A stretch of DNA of 64,000 nucleotides from Desulfacinum hydrothermale DSM 13146 (GTDB lineage Bacteria > Desulfobacterota > Syntrophobacteria > Syntrophobacterales > DSM-9756): positions 28,849 through 92,848 of the forward strand of contig NZ_FWXF01000014.1 in assembly GCF_900176285.1 (NCBI RefSeq), written 5' to 3'. The notes under the pieces were generated by a model. That model did not search any database. It was not told the DNA's origin and worked only from the letters and a program-made list of their open reading frames with translations. Positions 61,346 through 64,000 of this stretch are shown piece by piece. The translations under genes were made by a program, and so were the position numbers. Each line of letters begins with the position of its first letter. Position 1 is the first letter of the stretch.

Positions 61346-62314
61346 ATGCCAAAGGCGGGCCTCATACCCAAAAAGTATTTGCTGGTGCAACCGGTTATGA
61401 TGCGGGTTGTGGTGGGATTGCTCCCCTGCCTGGCGGGAGCCGTTTTCTTCTTCGGCTGGCGCCCCCTACTGGTCACCCTGGTGGCTCTCGTGGCCGGCAC
61501 CGCAGCGGAGGCCGCCTTCACCCTTCGGCAAGGCAAACCCGTGACCTCCGCGGTCTTTGTCACCTGCCTTATCTACTCTTTGAGTCTTCCGCCCACGGTC
61601 CCGCTGTGGATGGTCGCCGTGGGCATAGTTTTCGGTGTGGTTTTCGGCAAGATGGCCTTTGGCGGATTCGGCTACAACGTTTACAACCCGGCCATGGTGG
61701 CACGTTGCTTCGTCTACATCAGTTTTCCCATCGCCCTCACCGCTCGCTGGGTACCGCCCTTCGGATCGCCGGTCCAAGGGCTGCTGGGCTGGGTCCCTCC
61801 CGTGGATGCGGTCACTTCCGCCACCCCGCTTCGCCTTCTCCAAGCCGGCCAGGACATCCCGCTGGCCCCCCTCTTTTTTGGTAACATTTCCGGGTCCATG
61901 GGAGAAACGAGCGCCCTGCTTGTGCTTCTTGGCGGGCTCTTCATCGTCTATAAGAAGGCCGCCCAATGGCGCCTGGCCGTCTCCTGCCTTCTGGGCGCCG
62001 CCTCCACGGCCACCGTCCTCTACCTCGTGCGCGTTCCAGGCGTCCCCGACCCACTCACTTACCTATTGGCCGGATCGCTGCTGTTCGGGGCCTTCTTCGT
62101 GGTCACGGAACCCATCAGCGGGCCCAAGACCAAACCCGGCCAGTGGATCTATGGTGCCGCCATCGGATCTTTGACCATTGTCTTGCGCCGCTACTCCAAC
62201 TTTCCGGAAGGCGTCATGTTTTCCGTGCTGTTCATGAACACGTTCGTGCCGCTGCTCGATCGGGCGGCCAAGCTGTTCCAAGAGAAAAGGCGGGCACAGG
62301 CGACGACGTCATGA
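61346..62314 (+). CDS. RnfD/NqrB-family electron transport subunit
   Basis: 322 residues from the ATG at 61346 (behind GGAAAGGAAG); a start at 61268 would add a Cys-rich extension. There are about nine transmembrane helices, with GKMAFGGFGYNVYNPAMVAR and the flavinylation site VTSATPL, where the Thr carries covalent FMN in RnfD and NqrB. This is a core subunit of the Rnf/Na+-NQR complex, which couples electron transfer to Na+ or H+ movement. It overlaps the next gene as ATGA. No RnfC or NqrA gene precedes it. Confidence 0.85.
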   Translation: MPKAGLIPKKYLLVQPVMMRVVVGLLPCLAGAVFFFGWRPLLVTLVALVAGTAAEAAFTLRQGKPVTSAVFVTCLIYSLSLPPTVPLWMVAVGIVFGVVFGKMAFGGFGYNVYNPAMVARCFVYISFPIALTARWVPPFGSPVQGLLGWVPPVDAVTSATPLRLLQAGQDIPLAPLFFGNISGSMGETSALLVLLGGLFIVYKKAAQWRLAVSCLLGAASTATVLYLVRVPGVPDPLTYLLAGSLLFGAFFVVTEPISGPKTKPGQWIYGAAIGSLTIVLRRYSNFPEGVMFSVLFMNTFVPLLDRAAKLFQEKRRAQATTS

Positions 62315-62952
62315 AAGAACGGCTCTTTTCTGTCCTGTACATGTTTGTGCTGGCCCTCGTTTTCACCTCGGTGGTGGGGGCGGTGAACTGGGTGAGCCGC
62401 GAGCGCATTCGATTGAACCAGGAGATCGCGCTCCAGAGGATCGTGCTGTCCGTGCTGGATCTTCTGCCGCCCGAAGCTATCAGCAAAAAGGAGATGCAGG
62501 CTATCTTTCGGCGTCGCATCCGTTCCCTGCCTTTCGGGGATCGCACTGTGTACGTGGCCGTTGCTCCGGAAGGGGACCGCGTTGAGGGCTATGCGTTTCC
62601 CGTTTCCGGACCGGGCTTTTGGGGACCCATCTACGGCATGGTGGCCGTGGACGCCCAGGTACAAAAGATACTGGGCATCGCCTTCTACCGGCATAGCGAA
62701 ACGCCGGGGCTGGGAGGGCGCATCACGGAGGCCTGGTTTCGGGAGCAGTTTCGAGGCAAGCCACTGCACGTTCCCAGCCCCGGTCGACGCTTTTTCTACC
62801 TGAAGCCCGCCGGCACGGCGACGGGCCCCGATGAGGTGGACGCCATCACGGGAGCCACGGAAACCAGCCGGCGGCTGGAAGCCTTTTTGGACCAGGAACT
62901 GAAGCGCATCATTCCGCTTCTTCGCCAACAGCGCCCGACGGGTAACGTTTAG
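62311..62952 (+). CDS. RnfG/NqrC-family FMN-binding subunit
   Basis: 213 residues. An N-terminal transmembrane helix (VLYMFVLALVFTSVVGAV) precedes a periplasmic FMN-binding domain with YRHSETPGLGGRITEAWF and the flavinylation motif DAITGATETS, whose Thr is the FMN attachment site. It belongs to the Rnf/Nqr complex with the flanking genes. Translation is coupled to the upstream gene through ATGA. Confidence 0.9.
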   Translation: MKERLFSVLYMFVLALVFTSVVGAVNWVSRERIRLNQEIALQRIVLSVLDLLPPEAISKKEMQAIFRRRIRSLPFGDRTVYVAVAPEGDRVEGYAFPVSGPGFWGPIYGMVAVDAQVQKILGIAFYRHSETPGLGGRITEAWFREQFRGKPLHVPSPGRRFFYLKPAGTATGPDEVDAITGATETSRRLEAFLDQELKRIIPLLRQQRPTGNV

Positions 62953-62975
62953 AGACAAATCAAGGGACGATCACC

Positions 62976-63593
62976 ATGGCAGCGGATTCGGCCAAAAGCA
63001 TCTTCCGAAAGGGCGTCTGGGGGGAAAACCCCGTCTTTCGCCAGATCCTGGGGATCTGTTCCGCCCTCGCCGTCACCAATCTCATGGCCAACACGTTCAT
63101 CATGGGCGTGAGCCTCATCTTCGTCACCGCCATGTCCAACGCCACGGTTTCGGCCTTGAGGCGCGTCACCCCGGCTCGCATCCGCATGATGGTCCAGGTG
63201 CTCATCATCGCCTCCTATGTGATGATCGTGGACATCGTACTCAAGGCCATCCTGCCGGAGATCAGCGAGGCGCTGGGCCCCTACGTGGGACTCATCATCA
63301 CCAACTGCATCATCATGGGCCGGTGCGAAGGCTATGCCCGAAACAATCCCGTTTGGCCTTCCTTTCTGGACGGGATCGCATCGGGCACCGGCTATGCCCT
63401 GGTACTTCTCATCATCGCCTTTTTCCGCGAACTGCTGGGATTCGGCACCGTGTTCGGCCATCCCGTCATGCCGTCTTGGTGGGTCCCATGGACCATCATG
63501 GTCATGGCCCCCGCCGGCTTCTTCATGCTGGGTCTCTTTATCTGGGTGGCCTACCAGTTTGAAAAACCCGAAGAAAAAAAGGTCTCGCGCTAG
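62976..63593 (+). CDS. RnfE/NqrD-family membrane subunit
   Basis: 205 residues with six transmembrane helices. NPVFRQILGICSALAVTN, the conserved NCIIMGRCEGYARNN (cysteine in the NC pair, near the membrane Fe-S site of Nqr/Rnf) and FFRELLGFG identify it. The NqrD branch seems closer than RnfE by the ending PAGFFMLGLFIWVAY. The next expected genes (NqrE/RnfA and a reductase) are not seen; instead the stop TAG is followed at once by an insertion-sequence end. Confidence 0.88.
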   Translation: MAADSAKSIFRKGVWGENPVFRQILGICSALAVTNLMANTFIMGVSLIFVTAMSNATVSALRRVTPARIRMMVQVLIIASYVMIVDIVLKAILPEISEALGPYVGLIITNCIIMGRCEGYARNNPVWPSFLDGIASGTGYALVLLIIAFFRELLGFGTVFGHPVMPSWWVPWTIMVMAPAGFFMLGLFIWVAYQFEKPEEKKVSR

Positions 63594-64000
63594 GAGCTTG
63601 TCCGAGAATTCATGTCAACTGTATTTGCATGTGATCTATAAAGTCTATAGTCATTTGACATATCCATGCCGTTGTGATAAGAATACACCTAATCTAGCAT
63701 GCGCGCATGGGGGAATCTGTCATGGCTCGTTTCAAATACGACCCAACTCAGTTTCGCCAACGGCAATTGTTTCCAAGTTCCGTATTTGATCTTTTGCCGA
63801 AGGATCACGCCTGTTTCGTTTTTGACGAAATCCTGGAACAACTCGACGTATCCAGTGCGGAAGAGGGCTACAGCTTTATTGGGCAGAGAGCTTATCCTCC
63901 CAAAAGGTTGCTTGCGATTCTCATTTATGCTTACAGCCATGGCGTGTTCAGTTCGCGTAAAATTGCAAAGAAGTGCACCGAAGACCTGGGCTTTATGTAT
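63594..64000 (+). mobile_element. IS1182-like insertion sequence, left part (runs off the window)
   Basis: The left end GAGCTTGTCCGAGAATTC starts directly after the TAG stop of the RnfE/NqrD gene and matches the ends of the miniature elements in this window. About 110 bases of AT-richer leader follow, with a CTATA/TATAG inverted repeat, before the transposase gene. The right end lies beyond the window. Confidence 0.7.
63722..64000 (+). CDS. IS1182-family transposase, N-terminal part (truncated by window)
   Basis: 93 residues are visible: FRQRQLFPSSVFDLLPKDHA, then YPPKRLLAILIYAYSHGVFS and SSRKIAKKCTEDLGFMY. That is the N-terminal DUF772 region of IS1182/IS5-group DDE transposases. GGGGGAATCTGTC precedes the ATG. 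Base composition is less GC-rich than the neighbouring genes, which fits recent arrival. Confidence 0.82.
   Translation, partial: MARFKYDPTQFRQRQLFPSSVFDLLPKDHACFVFDEILEQLDVSSAEEGYSFIGQRAYPPKRLLAILIYAYSHGVFSSRKIAKKCTEDLGFMY

Overview
The window is a GC-rich bacterial chromosome segment. It most resembles the Syntrophobacter/Desulfacinum side of Desulfobacterota (former Deltaproteobacteria). This placement is inferred from gene content, not from a search: an Rnf/Nqr-type membrane module, a Wood-Ljungdahl-type methyl-H4folate methyltransferase, LUD and Fe-S (CCG-domain) redox proteins, a DUF362-ferredoxin protein, a GH57/DUF3536 protein, AmmeMemoRadiSam genes, and the gene order ffh-rpsP-khpA-rimM-trmD-rplS-rnhB-yraN-rsmI.

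Layout. 1-10 kb: the end of a cation/proton antiporter, thioredoxin 2, a nitronate monooxygenase-like enzyme, a LUD protein, a hot-dog thioesterase, an SRPBCC protein, a hydrolase overlapping a methyltransferase gene, a secreted Kre9-like protein, a GlpC-like Fe-S protein and two well-initiated microproteins. 10-17 kb: a tolC-MFP-RND efflux operon and a CcdA/thioredoxin pair. 17.7-23.2 kb: a CDF-MauE fusion, a rhodanese, and a divergent arsenic-type locus (acr3 and a DUF318 permease) with two facing-away promoters and a clear operator palindrome. 23.4-28.8 kb: a Zn-phospholipase-like protein, an MFS/UMF1 transporter, a cytosolic-type AMMECR1/MEMO pair, and trmJ behind a structured leader. 29-34.5 kb: a hybrid kinase and a GGDEF response regulator. 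34.8-44.3 kb: the large housekeeping translation/RNA-modification operon on the minus strand. 44.5-48 kb: a cytidylate-kinase-like protein, then an apparently exported MEMO-AMMECR1 fusion (Sec signal) with its radical-SAM partner (Tat signal). 48-56 kb: a membrane spermidine-synthase-like protein, threonine ammonia-lyase, and a compact dinB-methyltransferase-tatD-nth-gph cluster. 56-61 kb: a cold-shock protein, parvulin, SlyD, a DUF362-ferredoxin protein, a VOC protein and a Cys-rich miniprotein. 61.3-63.6 kb: RnfD/NqrB, RnfG/NqrC and RnfE/NqrD genes that run into an IS1182-like element at the window edge.

The main non-gene structure is a family of about ten dispersed miniature elements of roughly 170-240 bp. 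They have GAGCCTGTCCGAGAA-like ends and a GGGGCGGG/CCCGCCCC palindrome whose flanking pair covaries between copies. Several abut stop codons, and their ends match the left end of the IS1182-like element, which suggests that it mobilises them. No rRNA, tRNA or CRISPR array was seen.
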